Part shown: positions 42,310 through 53,050 of the stretch, one piece after another | Numbering within the stretch: position 1 is the stretch's first letter | How the letters are laid out: each line of letters starts with the position of its first letter | Assembly (NCBI GenBank): GCA_021234155.1 | Contig: JAJEKV010000032.1 | Location: forward strand, 3,725,835 to 3,789,834 | Length of the DNA stretch: 64,000 nucleotides | Direction: 5' to 3' | Source of the DNA: Isoetes taiwanensis | Taxonomy: Eukaryota; Streptophyta; Lycopodiopsida; Isoetales; Isoetaceae | The notes under the pieces: model-generated | Seen by the model: only the letters and a program-made list of their open reading frames with translations | What the model was told of the DNA's origin: nothing | Database searches by the model: none | Position numbers and translations under genes: made by a program

Positions 42310-44769
42310 TGTTAGCCTAAAAACCCGAATTTTAGTCTAACCTCAAGGGAGCTCAAACAAATTGGTTAGGACCTCCAGATCACTTAGGGTGATCAATCCT
42401 CAACATATGAAGCGAGAAAAATCATTTTGAAATAATGGTTTCTTCAAAATCACTAGAGTCCCCTGGCTGAAAAAAACTGTCGAACAAAAAATTGGTTTTT
42501 TTGAGACACACCTTGTGAGGTTTTCGAGATGTGATTGGTGGTATAGATGATCAACAAGCAGGGGAAACCGATGGTGAAGATTTGACTTGATTTGAATAGG
42601 GAAGGGTGAGAAAATCTAGGTCAAAGTCGGGTCAAAAAGTTGGCCGGTGCAAAACAGAGTGCCAAATTTTGCGAGATGGAGCTTGATAAGGAATTTTGAG
42701 TTGGGATCTGCAAGGGCAACTTGAGAATAGCCCCTAGATCACGTGCATAGGGTTTAAATAGCAAAAGATGTTTTAGTTTTTCTCTCGTAAGTAGCCAAAG
42801 CCTCGAGAAAAGCATAACCATCGTAATGATCATGGAAGAGAAGTTCTTTTATATGTTTTCTTTGAATGTATAGGTTTCTAATGTTTTTGTGAAGATGGAA
42901 TGCAACTTCCTAAAGAGAATATAACTTGGAATAAATATTTTTGGCTTAGCTTTTTAGTTTTAGCTTTAAAAGAACAATGCGAGAATTACCAAAGATGAAT
43001 GTATAATGATGACAATAATTTTCCGAAAAGCGACTATGCATTATCATAATATAATAATGTAATACAAAAATTTAATAGTGTCAACCAGGGCATTACCAAA
43101 GCTTAGAATATAATAGTGCTTAAGGGCTTAATTCAGTGTCCGCTCGAGCCTCTAGAGAATCTCAGATCTACCAATGAAGCTAAATGAAATGATTATTTGA
43201 GTTGTAACCGAAGTGCCTCAATGTCGAACTAGTCACACCGACAGATCATTCAATTTCGAAAGCGAATGAGCAAAATCCGAGTAGAGCGGATCAAGATAAT
43301 AGCAAGCGCCAAGATCAGAGAGGTCTATCTCGAGGGACGCCCCGATTTGATCTCAGTAATCTTTGGTTTAAGAACCTGTTTCTTCCCACAAAACTAGCTC
43401 GGTGAAAGTGATTTAAGGCCAAATTTGAGCAATTTCTCACCGGATCAAGTGCCACGAGAGGGTCCCCAAGGTCTCGGAAAAGGTTAGGGAGTTGATATCG
43501 GGAGAAAATTATGGATTCAATCAAATTATGGCACTAATTGGCGAATTTAGCGACTTCCCTATTTTCTAGGGTTCGCCGAAAATTTTCGAATGTGATATAT
43601 CCCATGTGCAAAAACGAAGTCCGGCAAACTACAGATATAAGGAATAGTGTTGACCCCACTATTAAATTTACGTGCCACGCAGAGGGGACACCCGGCAGTG
43701 AACCGCCCCCCCCCCCTGGCCGCCACGTGGAAAAATTGGGGGGGGTGACTGAACTATGCAGAAATAGACAGGGTAGATAGGCTAGAATAGGTTTTTTATT
43801 TTTTTTTTGGCACGCATCCCAAGAATCCAATTTTGTAGGCCTTCCCAAGGGTTTTTTTCAAATTTAAAAAGGCCAAGTTAGCTCTTTTTTGCCAAGCTTT
43901 CCATTTAGAAGGTTTTCAGGTCAAACTGAAACATTTGAATTTTTGTCCATTTTGACCCATGGTCAATGAATATTGCAACATAGGGATGGTGAAAAAGTCA
44001 TGGGAATAAGATGGGAAAAGGGTGTAAACAGGCTATACTAGGGTTTAGGAAGATTAAATGAGAATGAAAAAAGAGTTTTCTTGCCTTTGAAGTTTTTCAA
44101 GATCATTAGGGGGCAATTCTCAATTGAAGGTAGGATCAAATAAAAAAATGGGTAGTGAAATGATGGGAAAAGGTCTCAAAAGTGGAAAAAATGGTGAAAG
44201 AAAGGTTATAAAAGGTTCATAGGACATAAAAAGGTGGATATGGAATGAAGACAAGATGGGTACCTCTGTAGCACTTGATTTCATCTCAGATTGTCTCTAA
44301 TGCTCAAATCATACCTCATAGTGAAGACACGTTTGCTCAAAGCCTAAGGGTCTTCCAAACTTCTATAAGGGTCTTCCAAACTTCAAGGCTAGAATAAGAG
44401 CACGTTTCATTTCCAAGATGGCATCCTTATGTGTGTGACTTCAAACTACTAATGAAACTCAAGCAAGCTTCATAAGGTTGAGCTTTGGTAAAACATCTTG
44501 TGCTTCCTTGATAATCTTGCTATAGCCTTTGCCTGGTCTTCAAATCAAAGGAAAATGTTAAACAAATGGGAATGTGTCTAAAAGGTGTTTTACCTCAAGG
44601 AAAAGATTAGGCTATAAAAGGAGATCCCCAATGCCTTCCAAACTTGGTCAAATGTCTTCCAAACTCTAATGGGATCACAATAGCCTGAAACTTTTCCTTA
44701 GAGGAAATATAGATGAAACAAAAGTTTTTGATAATAGATGCTAGTCCATGTTGCCAGAAATGGGCAACA
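42310..44769 (-). repeat. D 5' LTR
   Basis: A 2460-bp LTR matching 33867-36313. The pair is very similar outside scattered CAG or CTG against CG differences and homopolymer length changes. Confidence 0.93.
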
Positions 44770-44774
44770 CCCGC

Positions 44775-44990
44775 GCCCCCTTTGCTCGGCTAGTTAGAGA
44801 AGTGATGCAGGATTTTAGGACGGACTACAGGGTCACAGATGAGATGCTGCTCGCACTCCAGGAAGCAGCTGAGCAGAAGATAGTGCAGCATTTTGAAGAC
44901 TCCACAGCTTGCACTGTCCATGCGAAGCGAGTGACTCTGATGAGGCAAGACATGCAACTTGCTACTCGCATCAAGGGAGAACGCCCCTAA
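44775..44990 (+). pseudogene. histone-like ORF of element C, segment 3: H3 histone fold
   Basis: This completes the fold begun at 33813. It reads [14 protein letters not shown] (alpha-1), TDYRVTDEM (loop 1), [18 protein letters not shown] (alpha-2), [11 protein letters not shown] (loop 2), [14 protein letters not shown] (alpha-3) and a TAA at 44988. Canonical H3 has RLVREIAQDF, ALQEAAE, HAKRVTIM and QLARRIRGERA at the same places, so the whole nucleosomal fold is present, with spacing identical to H3 and no loop-1 insertion. RHFQ/LLIP upstream and VTLMR here are closer to CENH3. Joining across D keeps frame exactly when one TSD copy is removed. It was therefore open when D inserted. Confidence 0.9.
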
Positions 44991-45717
44991 ACTTTTTGTA
45001 AACAATCGAAAAATTTTTGTGATAATAAAACAATTTTGAGTACTTTAATTGTCTGAACTTTCTTAATTAGGATAAGTTAGCAAGTTTTAGCTTTTATTTT
45101 GGTAAAATAGGACAATTGCAGACAGAAAGACGTGATGTCTCACAGCTCGCGCCTGGACTAAAAACTAAACTTTAGTTTTTGAGCGAGGCGCAAGCTGTGA
45201 GACCTTGCCCAAAACTCGCCCAAAACAGCTCCAAATCGACCAAACAAGGGGTCGATTCTACCTGATTTGATGAGCCCATCATCCTTACACCCTTAGTTTA
45301 TCCAAATTGGACATGTTTTGATCAAAATGAGACTGATGTCTCACAGCTCGCGCCTGGTCAAGAAACTAAACTTTAGTTTTTGAGCGAGGCGCAAGCTGTG
45401 AGACCTCCTACCATTTCTTCACAAAAACTTGCCCGAATAATTCCCAACCTGTTGTGTAGCATCTTTTAGGTAACCCAGCCACGCTCAAACACTTGAACTA
45501 GTCTTCAAATTCCCATTTCGACCTCAGTATAGACTAGAATTGCCCAACCCCAGGAATTTTCCAAGTCATCCAAAAATTAGGGTTTTCCCCTTTTCTATAA
45601 ATAGGCCCCTCATTACACACAAGGCACCCTACAAGTTTGCTCCTGCCTTCTTAGCCGATTTTCCAGCTCCCTGAGGTGCTCTTGCAACCGTTTGATACCC
45701 TCTTTCGCAGTTAACCA
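44991..45717 (+). promoter_or_regulatory. Element C promoter unit 2 (before the second extra ORF)
   Basis: About 730 bp without genes. It holds two near-identical palindromes at 45137-45203 and 45338-45404. Each can fold as a hairpin with arms GTCTCACAGCT and AGCTGTGAGAC around GCGCCT/AGGCGC and AAAAACTAAA/TTTAGTTTTT. A TATA box (TATAAATA, 45596-45603) follows with GGCCCCTCATT, and the ATG is 122 bp after the TATA start. The sequence after the TATA box resembles that of unit 1 (CCTC at matching places and a similar C/T-rich leader), which suggests the two units arose by duplication. Confidence 0.65.
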
Positions 45718-47261
45718 ATGGCAACCCTCGATTTCAAGAGATGGTACAAATACCCGGCAATCATGCTGCCGAGGCCGACATCGACCAAATTTTCCATGTC
45801 TTCCGGAAAGAGGTAGATGTTCAAGCAACTCTGCACGCAACCCCAGCTTACAGTAGAGTCCTGTCTGAATTCCAAGCTAGGGTAGAACCAGCACTAGTGC
45901 AGCTCCCACCTTGCATAGGGTACTTTGTTCCTAGGCAATCCCCCAGCGACTTTAGGTGATGTTCCAAACATTGCCAAATACCGACAAACAAGGCGATCGC
46001 GACACCGAGCCAATGGTCCTAATCCAATAGGACCAAATATTTCTCTTTCAACACTGCCTTGGCAATTTTTCTTACCCATCGTGCCGAGAACACTGTGGGG
46101 GAAACCTCCATCCCCCCCATGGACGTGGACCCAATAGCCATAGCAGCAGAACAACGGCTCCTTACGCAATACGAACAGGAGCAGGAAGGGAAAGAAGAGG
46201 AGGACTCAGGGGAAGAGGAATCGGAAGAGGAGGAAGACTATGTCGAGCTCGACCCAGCAGAGGAGCGGCGACAAGCAGAGCAAGAGTGGCAGGACTTCGA
46301 GAGAAGCCGGCAAACTCTTAGAGTCGCGCCACCCCTGGGGCTAGGCATTACAAGCCTAGCCCCCATTATTGTCGAGGGCGAGGAGTTTCTGCTTCTAAGC
46401 GACATCCAAAACCTCCCGGAGTGCAGGGAAAGGGAGTACCGACCTGAAGAGTTGCTGCACCAACTCCGAAGAACGGACTTGGATGACTTCATCGTCCGAG
46501 GAGCATCTGACTTCCCCCTCCAAATAAGGGAAGCCGACACTTACACGGGAGAGTCCACCTCCGACATCCAAGCCTACAGCAACATCAGGCAGATCATGGA
46601 GGCAGACAAGGCCGCGGACAAACTACCGACGGAGGAAGAGTTCCTTGCCCTACAAGAACAGATGGGGATCCGCTACGCGACCTCGAACATCCTAACGGCA
46701 AGCTCTTCCGCAGCACCTCCCCGGGAGAGAAGAGGCGAATTCGACCTCAGGAGGGCTTCAGCAACAGTGAGAGACTACAGGGAGCTCACCACGGTGGAGG
46801 TTGATGACTTTGCAAGCAGACACAGAGCTGGATACCGAGTGGCCGAGGACACGTCTCGCAACGACAGGTCGTTGCGGTATTACCTTCCCCTGCTAATGGA
46901 TGGAAGAATAGCGGTAATTCACCGCAAATTCACCCCCAGAGGCGAGGAAGGAGTGTCGATGCTAATTGCACTCTCAGGATTTGGTCGGCATGCACGGTTG
47001 CCCCTCAACACCGAATATGCCATCCTGGTGAAGAGAGCAGTAGCACTCGATGTTTTCGACTTCGCCATACCTTACAGGCGGCAGGGAAGACTGGCGGTGA
47101 CCGCAGCTTATACCTCCGACCGCAGAGTGGAAGACTTGGCGAGAGCCTTGCAGGGCGGATCTTCAGCCAATGTCCTTAGGAACTTGGGTCATTCAGTGGG
47201 AACGGCCCAAGTGAAGAAGTTCCTAGAGGACAATCCATCCTACCGGCGACATCAAGATTAG
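45718..47261 (+). pseudogene. second extra ORF of element C, acidic protein upstream of gag
   Basis: An ATG at 45718 (MATLDFKRWY) begins a frame of about 510 codons that is broken two or three times before 46119. It is then open to TAG at 47261 for 381 codons from MDVDPIAIAAEQ. That part has a strongly acidic run (Glu/Asp/Ser, about 46180-46245), then a globular-looking region with LLPLLMDGRIAV-like hydrophobic blocks (YYLPLLMDGRIAVIHRKF, about 46880-46940) and AILVKRAVALDVFDF. I recognise no domain. Its place between the promoter and gag, and a clean 1.1-kb frame, argue that it is a real element gene. The acidic tract could bind histones, but that is speculation. Confidence 0.65.
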
Positions 47262-47562
47262 TTAGCAATCTTGATCCCGGAAGTTTTTTTAATTTTGTAT
47301 TAGCATATTATAAAATATGAATATAATTTCTTTGTCCTTTTTGCAATTGGAATGTTTTGTTGATGTAATTTCTTCCCTCACAATTATACCAACATCACGT
47401 ATAAAGCAAAGAGAACAAATAAAACTAACCCGACAGCCATAACCAACTGTGTGTGCAGATAGGGAACAACGAACGGTCGAACAAAACAGGAGGCCCAACA
47501 TTGACGAAGAGACTCCTGATAGGCAACCCATCCCCAGAAACCTCTTCGAAGGATATGGTCCC
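47262..47562 (+). other. spacer between the extra ORF and gag of C
   Basis: An A/T-rich spacer with a candidate 3' splice site (TAACCAACTGTGTGTGCAG, ending at 47459) just where an open frame into gag begins. The first ATG of that frame is at 47563. Gag may thus be reached by splicing from an upstream leader, but no donor site can be assigned with confidence. Confidence 0.35.
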
Positions 47563-48639
47563 ATGACCCCAGAAGAGGAGATGTCGCAGATGCGAATGGA
47601 GCTGGACCAGATAAAGGCCCTACTCGCAGCCCAAGCATCAGCCGGGCCACAAACGACACCCCAAAAATCGGGGAAAGACAAGAGAAAGAGTAAGAGAAGG
47701 AGGTCCCCCAGCACAGAGACCTCCGAATCAAGCTCGACCTCGGACTCTGAGTCCGAAAAAGAGCCCGAGCAGGCGCCGGACCGTAGAGACGGCAGGCAGA
47801 AGGACACTAAGACCCTCGATTACCAGAGGAAGGTGGACTCAGCACTAGGTAATGTGTGGAAAGCCCGGAAACTCGAACAATTCTCGGGCGAGAACAGATC
47901 CGGCCTTGAGGCGGAGGCATGGCTGGACGAGATGAGTGAGTACGGCAATGCCTATGGCATGAAGGACAAAGACAAAGGCGGTGGTAGCGCATACCAACCC
48001 GAAGGAGCCGCACGAATATGGTGGAAGGGCTATGCCAAAGCCCATGGGTTGAGCAGGGACGCATGCCGCTTCAAGAAGTTCTCAAAAGCTTTCAAGAGAC
48101 ACTATGTCCCTCGGGAACACAAGTCGAACATGATGCAACAGTTTTACAGATTGCAGCAGGGATACAAAACGGTGCAGAAGTACACCGAGGAGTTTATGAG
48201 ACTAAGGCTATATGTGCCGGGCCGAGCGAAACACGCAAGAGAAAGCTACATAGAAGGGTTGAACAAAGAGCTCAGGAAACTCGTACGGGCAATAGACCCC
48301 ACAGTGTCTGAAGCGGAGTCCAAGGCAATTAGTTTGCAAGGATCGGGGAGCAGCGCACAGAGGCAACCATACTATCAGGATAAAGGGAAAGTAACAGGAA
48401 GCTACAGCCCTAGGGCAGCCAGTCCAAGCCCAGCCAAGTCCCCATATAATAGCAACCAGGGGAAACAACAGGAAAGAAAGCAGGTGTCCTTCAAGGACAA
48501 ACAGAAGGGTCCAATTACCGAAAAGCAAAGACGATCCTTCCTACAGCGCTGCCCAAGGAGAAAAAGACAGAATGCATGGAGAAGCGGCCGTTTTAGATGT
48601 TTCCACGGGCCAACCCAACGAACCGCCCATTTGTTATGA
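47563..48639 (+). pseudogene. gag: Element C gag
   Basis: The frame is open from about 47449; the first ATG is at 47563 (MTPEEEMSQMRMELDQIK). A Lys/Arg/Ser-rich region is followed by the capsid core typical of chromovirus Gag: FSGENRSGLEAEAWLDEM, GAARIWWKGYAKAHGLS, FSKAFKRHYVPREHKSNM and YKTVQKYTEEFMRL. Past about 48540 the frame shifts. The expected CCHC knuckle is only partly readable (ICYE..GH, then GHW and CP, in changing frames, 48632-48690). It belongs to the same polyprotein as the protease downstream. Confidence 0.82.
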
Positions 48640-49940
48640 GCTCGGCCATTAGCAGAGTTGGGCTGATGGGACACTGGCCGACGAGGACGGGCGAGGGGAG
48701 GCACGCTGATTACATTCGTGGTGAGTGCCATATCTTTTGCTGCCATAGATACGTAAGCGTGCAGAGACCCAAAGATAAAGTAATCACCACAGTAGGGAAG
48801 GCAAAGGCCAAATCCTTCATAGTCTTGATAGACTCCGGAAGTAGCCATAACCAAGATCCCCAAAGATGGTTGAAATGATGAAACCGAAACCCCTAAAGTC
48901 CAAACCAAGGCCCGTAATCTTGACAAGCCGGGCAAGAAGACATCTGGTGGGAAGAGAATCAACTTCGACATTGACTTGCTAGGGATTAATATCCAGATGG
49001 GGGCAGAAGTAATGGGCATTGGCAAATACGACTTGATCGTTGGAATGGAGTACCTTGGACCAGCAGGGGCCATCATCGATTGTGGGAAGCGGAAGGTGAC
49101 CTTCCCAACGCCCGACGGAAAAGCCATTGAGATCACAGGTAAAGAAGTTACCCCCATCATGCAATGTATGTCCGTTAAGAAGCTGCTCAAATCTATAAGG
49201 AGCGAGAAGGTATCATACATCTTCAAACTCGAGATTGAGGAACAAGAGACGGAAGAAAGCAAGGAAGACAAGGCGCTCGGCAAGTTACCCAAGCCAATCG
49301 CCAACTTGATTACGGAGTTCCACGATCTCTTTCCAGATGAGATCGAGAAACTTCCTCCTTACAGGGGAGTAGAGTGTGAGATAGCACTCGAGCCAGGGAC
49401 CAAGCCGACAAGCAAGGCCCCATATAGAATGACCACACATGAACTTACAGAGCTGAAGAAGCAACTACAAGAGTTGCTCAATCTAGGCTTCATCAGGCCT
49501 AGTGTCTCACCATTTGGGGCACCCATCCTCTTTGTCAAGAAGAAGGATGGAAGCTTGAGGATGTGCATAGATTACAGACAGTTGAACAAGCACACCATCA
49601 AGAACAAGTACGCACTTCCCAGATCAGACGACTTGATGGATCAGCTCCAAGGGGCAAAAGTCTTCTCCAAGATCGACCTAAGGTCAGGATACCACCAAAT
49701 CAGAATAAAAGAAGAGGACATCCACAAAACGGCTTTCAGGACCAGGTATGGGCATTATGAATTCACCGTAATGCCATTTGGGCTATCCAACGCCCCAGCT
49801 ACGTTCATGAGACTCATGAACGACATCTTCAGAGAATACTTGGACACCTTTGTGATAGTATTCTTTGACGACATTCTGGTGTACAGTAAATCCATTCAAG
49901 AGCATGCTCAAAGACGCGAGGAAGGTCTTTGGAGAAGTTA
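48640..49940 (+). pseudogene. pol: Element C pol: protease and reverse transcriptase
   Basis: The protease active site is VLIDSGSSHN (about 48819-48850), followed by a frame break. The second half is open from 48976 ([20 protein letters not shown]). RT follows with [68 protein letters not shown] and the catalytic [12 protein letters not shown] (about 49855-49890). All RT catalytic Asp residues are present. Then the frame breaks at about 49905. It is closely chromovirus-like and unlike B and D. Confidence 0.87.
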
Positions 49941-50660
49941 AGGAGGCATCGGTTGTATGCCAAGTTGTCGGGTGTCGCCGCGAACAGAGAAGGTGGAATA
50001 CCTCGGTCATGTGATTTCAGCAGAAGGAATCTCGATGAGACCGCTAAGATCGGCGGTAATCCAATGGCCGCACCAAAGAACGCCCATGAGGTCGAAGTTT
50101 CCTTGGCCTCGCTAGTAGGTATTACAGGAAGTTCGTAAAGAACTTCGCAAAGATAGCAGCCCCACTGACGGACTTAACAAAGGCGGAGAAAGTAAAAAAT
50201 TGGGCAGACCATTGGCTCAAGAAAGCCCAAGCAGGATTTGAATTGTTGAAGGAAGCCTTGACAACCGCCCCCGCCTTGACCCCGCCGTAATCCCTAAAAG
50301 GACAAATTAGTGGCAACGGATGCAAGCAAGATAGCCACAGGTGCACAGTGCTGATGCAAGAAGAACGAGTAATAGCGTACGACTCAAGGAAAATGAACGA
50401 CGCCAAACGCCAAGCACCCGACGCGACGATCAAGAGCCGCTAGCGGTCGCCGTGGCATTGAGAATCGAGGCATTACCTCTTAGGGAGGAAATTCGGTTGG
50501 ACACCGATCACCGAGCCTCCAATACGTATTCACGCAACCACATCTCAATCTGAGGCAGAGAAGGTGGATGGAATTTCTCGAGGAGTATGACTTTGAGATA
50601 GTCTACAAACCCGGGAAGCTTAATGTGGTAGCAGATGCGCTTTCAAGGCATCCGCTAACA
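49941..50660 (+). pseudogene. pol: Element C pol: RT connection and RNase H, heavily broken
   Basis: Pieces of the expected sequence appear in changing frames: LYAKLS, YLGHVIS, a FVKNFAKIAAPLTDL-like block (about 50130-50175), LLKEALTTAP, VIAYDSRKM and DTDHR. The end (WMEFLEEYDFEIVYKPGKL, then VVADALSRHPL, 50566-50655) is back in a clean frame. The break density is far higher than in flanking RT or integrase. Many breaks coincide with CG-rich words (GTCGCCGCGAAC, AAGATCGGCGG) where CTG or CAG-containing codons would be expected. Confidence 0.75.
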
Positions 50661-52210
50661 ACCAGAGTGCACTGCAATGCAATCTCGACGCTCTTCAGCG
50701 ATTTCGGGAAAAAGACAGAAGAAACCTTGCCAACGGATGTGAACTTCAAAGAAGTATGGGCAAGCTTGTCCAAGGAAGCGAGAACAGACAAGGAGAGGGA
50801 AACCTTCAAAAACTTTAAAAAGGAAGGTAACCTCCTATACCATAAGAACAAGTTGTGCGTGCCGGAATCATCTGGAGTAAGAAAGTTGATCCTCCACGAC
50901 ACCCACAACAGCCCAATAGCTGGCCACGCAGGATTCATGAAGACATATTTCAAAGTGCGCGAGCGGCCTACCATCGCCGGGAATGAAGAAACGGATAGCT
51001 CGCCACATCAAGGAGTGCCGCCTATGCCCGAAAAGCGAAGGCGAGAACAACTTCAATTCCGGATGCTTTGGAACCATTAGCTGTACCAAACGCTAAGTGG
51101 GAGGTCGTCAGTATGGATTTTATAACAGGATTGCCAAGAACAGTAAGAGGTAAGGATGCTTTGATGGTCGTGGTCGACAAGTTGTCGAAGATGGCCCATT
51201 TTGTGCCTTGCAGGACCACGGACACGGCTATGGACACGGCAAAACTCTTCACCAAAGAGATTTTCAGACTTCATGGCATGCCAAGGGAAATTATCTCCGA
51301 CCGAGATCCGAAGTTCATCAGCGCCTTCTGGCAGGACCTCTTCACAACGATTGGAACGAAGCTATCAATGAGCACGGCCTATCATCCACAAACGGATGGG
51401 CAAACAGAGCGTGTCAATAGAATTTTGGAAGACATGCTCCGAAACTATGTCTGGAACAAGCAAGGTATGTGGGAGGAATTTATTCACTTGGTGGAGTTTG
51501 CGTACAATAGCACCAAGCAGGAATCATCCCAAATGTCGCCGTTCATGATCAACTACGGCTACCAATGCCTAACTCCAGACACTTGGCACAATCCCGTGTC
51601 AAAAGTGGAAGTCTCCCAACAAATGCTGAGCGACATGCAGCAGCTCGTAGAAGAAGTACGGGGATATCTCCTAGCAGCAAGGAGTCGTCAAAAGAGCATC
51701 GCCGACAAGCACCGAACAATCAGGCAGTTTGAAGTTGGCGACAATGTGTGGCTCAAAATCAAGGTGAAACAGGCGAAGCTTCGCATCGGGAATTGCAAGA
51801 AACTTGCTCCAAGGTGGGCTGGACCATTCAAAATAGTCAAGAGAGTGGGTAACCAATCCTACAGGTTAGACTTGCCAGCACACTTAAAAATCCACAAAGT
51901 CTTCCACGTGAGTTTGCTGAAGAAGCACACTCCCAACCCAGATGAGATCCTGGACACCCCAACGATGTTGGAAATGACAGAGGAACAGATGGAAATAATT
52001 CCAGAGCTAATTCTTGATAAAGCATTCAAGAAAACAAGGAGATCGGAGTTCCTCCAATACTTGGTCAAGTGGAAACACTTGCCGGTGGAAGACGCAACAT
52101 GGGTACTTAAAAGAGATCTGGAAAAACAGTACCCACAGTTTATGGAGCAATGGGATGGCAAAGTCATCTCCAAAGAAATCGGCTCAGGCATGTCGATTTG
52201 TGTAGATTAA
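50661..52210 (+). pseudogene. pol: Element C pol: integrase with C-terminal chromodomain
   Basis: The HHCC finger starts LHDTHNSPIAGHAGF; its Cys pair is in a shifted frame (CRLCQKAKANN, about 51015-51050). From 51068 the frame is open to TAA at 52210: catalytic Asp in SMDFITGLP, Asp in SDRDPKFI, Glu in DGQTERVNRILED. The GPF/Y module is RWAGPFKIVKRVGNQSYRLD. The chromodomain is EFLQYLVKWKHLPVEDATW (about 52045-52105), with the aromatic residues Tyr, Trp and Trp expected of a methyl-lysine reader. It is followed by LEKQYPQFMEQW. The integrase core looks intact. Confidence 0.9.
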
Positions 52211-53037
52211 CAGCTTGTCTAGTTAGGTATAATCTACGCATGCAACCTATGAGGTAAGGGTTGCATGCGTTGTAACCGATGATGAGATTACTACGGTGAT
52301 CTCTAGGACGTGGTGTAATGTCAATGTAGGCATGACCGCGGTGCCGCTTGGAAAGTCTACTTCTGTCCCACGGAAGTAGACGACCTCGAGAGAAAGGAGG
52401 TCATTGAGGACTGCATTGATAGGAAAAGCACCTCTAGCCCCATATATGTTTTGATAGGAGGAATCTGGCCTTCACGCCCCACACCTATCCTCCACGCTGG
52501 GCAACTAAAGGTGTAGGCATGAGTGGCATATAGGCATATAGACGCTGTCTCCACGGCCATAATGGAAGAATCACCCTCTTCCTATGCCGGGAGATTAGCC
52601 ATGCATCCATGTAGATAGGTGGGGTGGTCACCATATAACCAAAACTTTATAAATAATTAAATATGGTACTAACGTAGTGTGACCTGCAGGCCAATAGAGC
52701 GCTCCGGAGGGCTAGGAGGTCGGACTACGAAGACTTGCAACACAATTTTGTCTAAAGTGTTGCAAGGAATAAAGAGTACCTCGAAGAATAATAAGTATAT
52801 ATAATAAAATTTGAGTAATCGTTGTAATAACATGCGAATAATTAAGCATTTGAGCGAATAATAGTTCAATAATGTCCTGTAAATATTACCTTAAGGTAAT
52901 TCTATTAAATATTACCTTAAGGTAATTCTATTAAATTCTATTACCTTAAGTATATATCGTATGCATGAGGTTGATTGCAGGATAAGTAGATCCCAAGGTG
53001 GGGAGAACCACGATGTTGCTTGGACAAAGATCAATTC
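52211..53037 (+). other. Element C 3' noncoding region with hairpin and palindromic repeats
   Basis: No gene. A perfect inverted repeat CGCATGCAACC / GGTTGCATGCG (52237-52269, 11-base loop) lies 27 bp after the pol stop and could be an RNA hairpin at the transcript's 3' side. At 52885-52950 the 16-base palindrome ATTACCTTAAGGTAAT occurs twice, plus a partial third copy, in a ~26-bp tandem repeat. A near copy of the polypurine tract (CCCAAGGTGGGGAGAAC, about 52992-53008) precedes the real one by 45 bp. Confidence 0.6.
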
Positions 53038-53050
53038 AAGGTGGGGAGAA
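53038..53050 (+). other. Element C polypurine tract
   Basis: AAGGTGGGGAGAA lies directly before the 3' LTR, which is the expected position for the plus-strand primer. Confidence 0.85.

Larger units (their letters stand above)
33867..44769 (-). mobile_element. Element D: Tat/Athila-type Ty3 retrotransposon with upstream archaeal-type RNase H
   Basis: TGTTAGCC (33867) to GGCAACA (44769) is flanked by CCCGC (33862-33866 and 44770-44774). It is 10.9 kb with LTRs of 2447 and 2460 bp. Genes are on the minus strand: gag, protease, archaeal-type RNase H, RT, decayed Ty3 RNase H, integrase. It inserted inside the H3-fold codons of element C. Only a handful of frame breaks split gag-pol, so this is a relatively well-preserved copy. 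Confidence 0.93.

Noticed and set aside
25931-44990. The host's own CENH3 gene, broken by retrotransposons
   Set aside because: The H3 fold lies between C's primer site and gag, and C's LTRs share one GAGGA duplication outside it. A host gene cannot be inside the element's own ends unless it was captured.
45137-45404. microRNA precursors or MITEs for the palindromes
   Set aside because: They lack flanking duplications and are shared between two promoter units of one element, so regulatory or structural sites are more likely.
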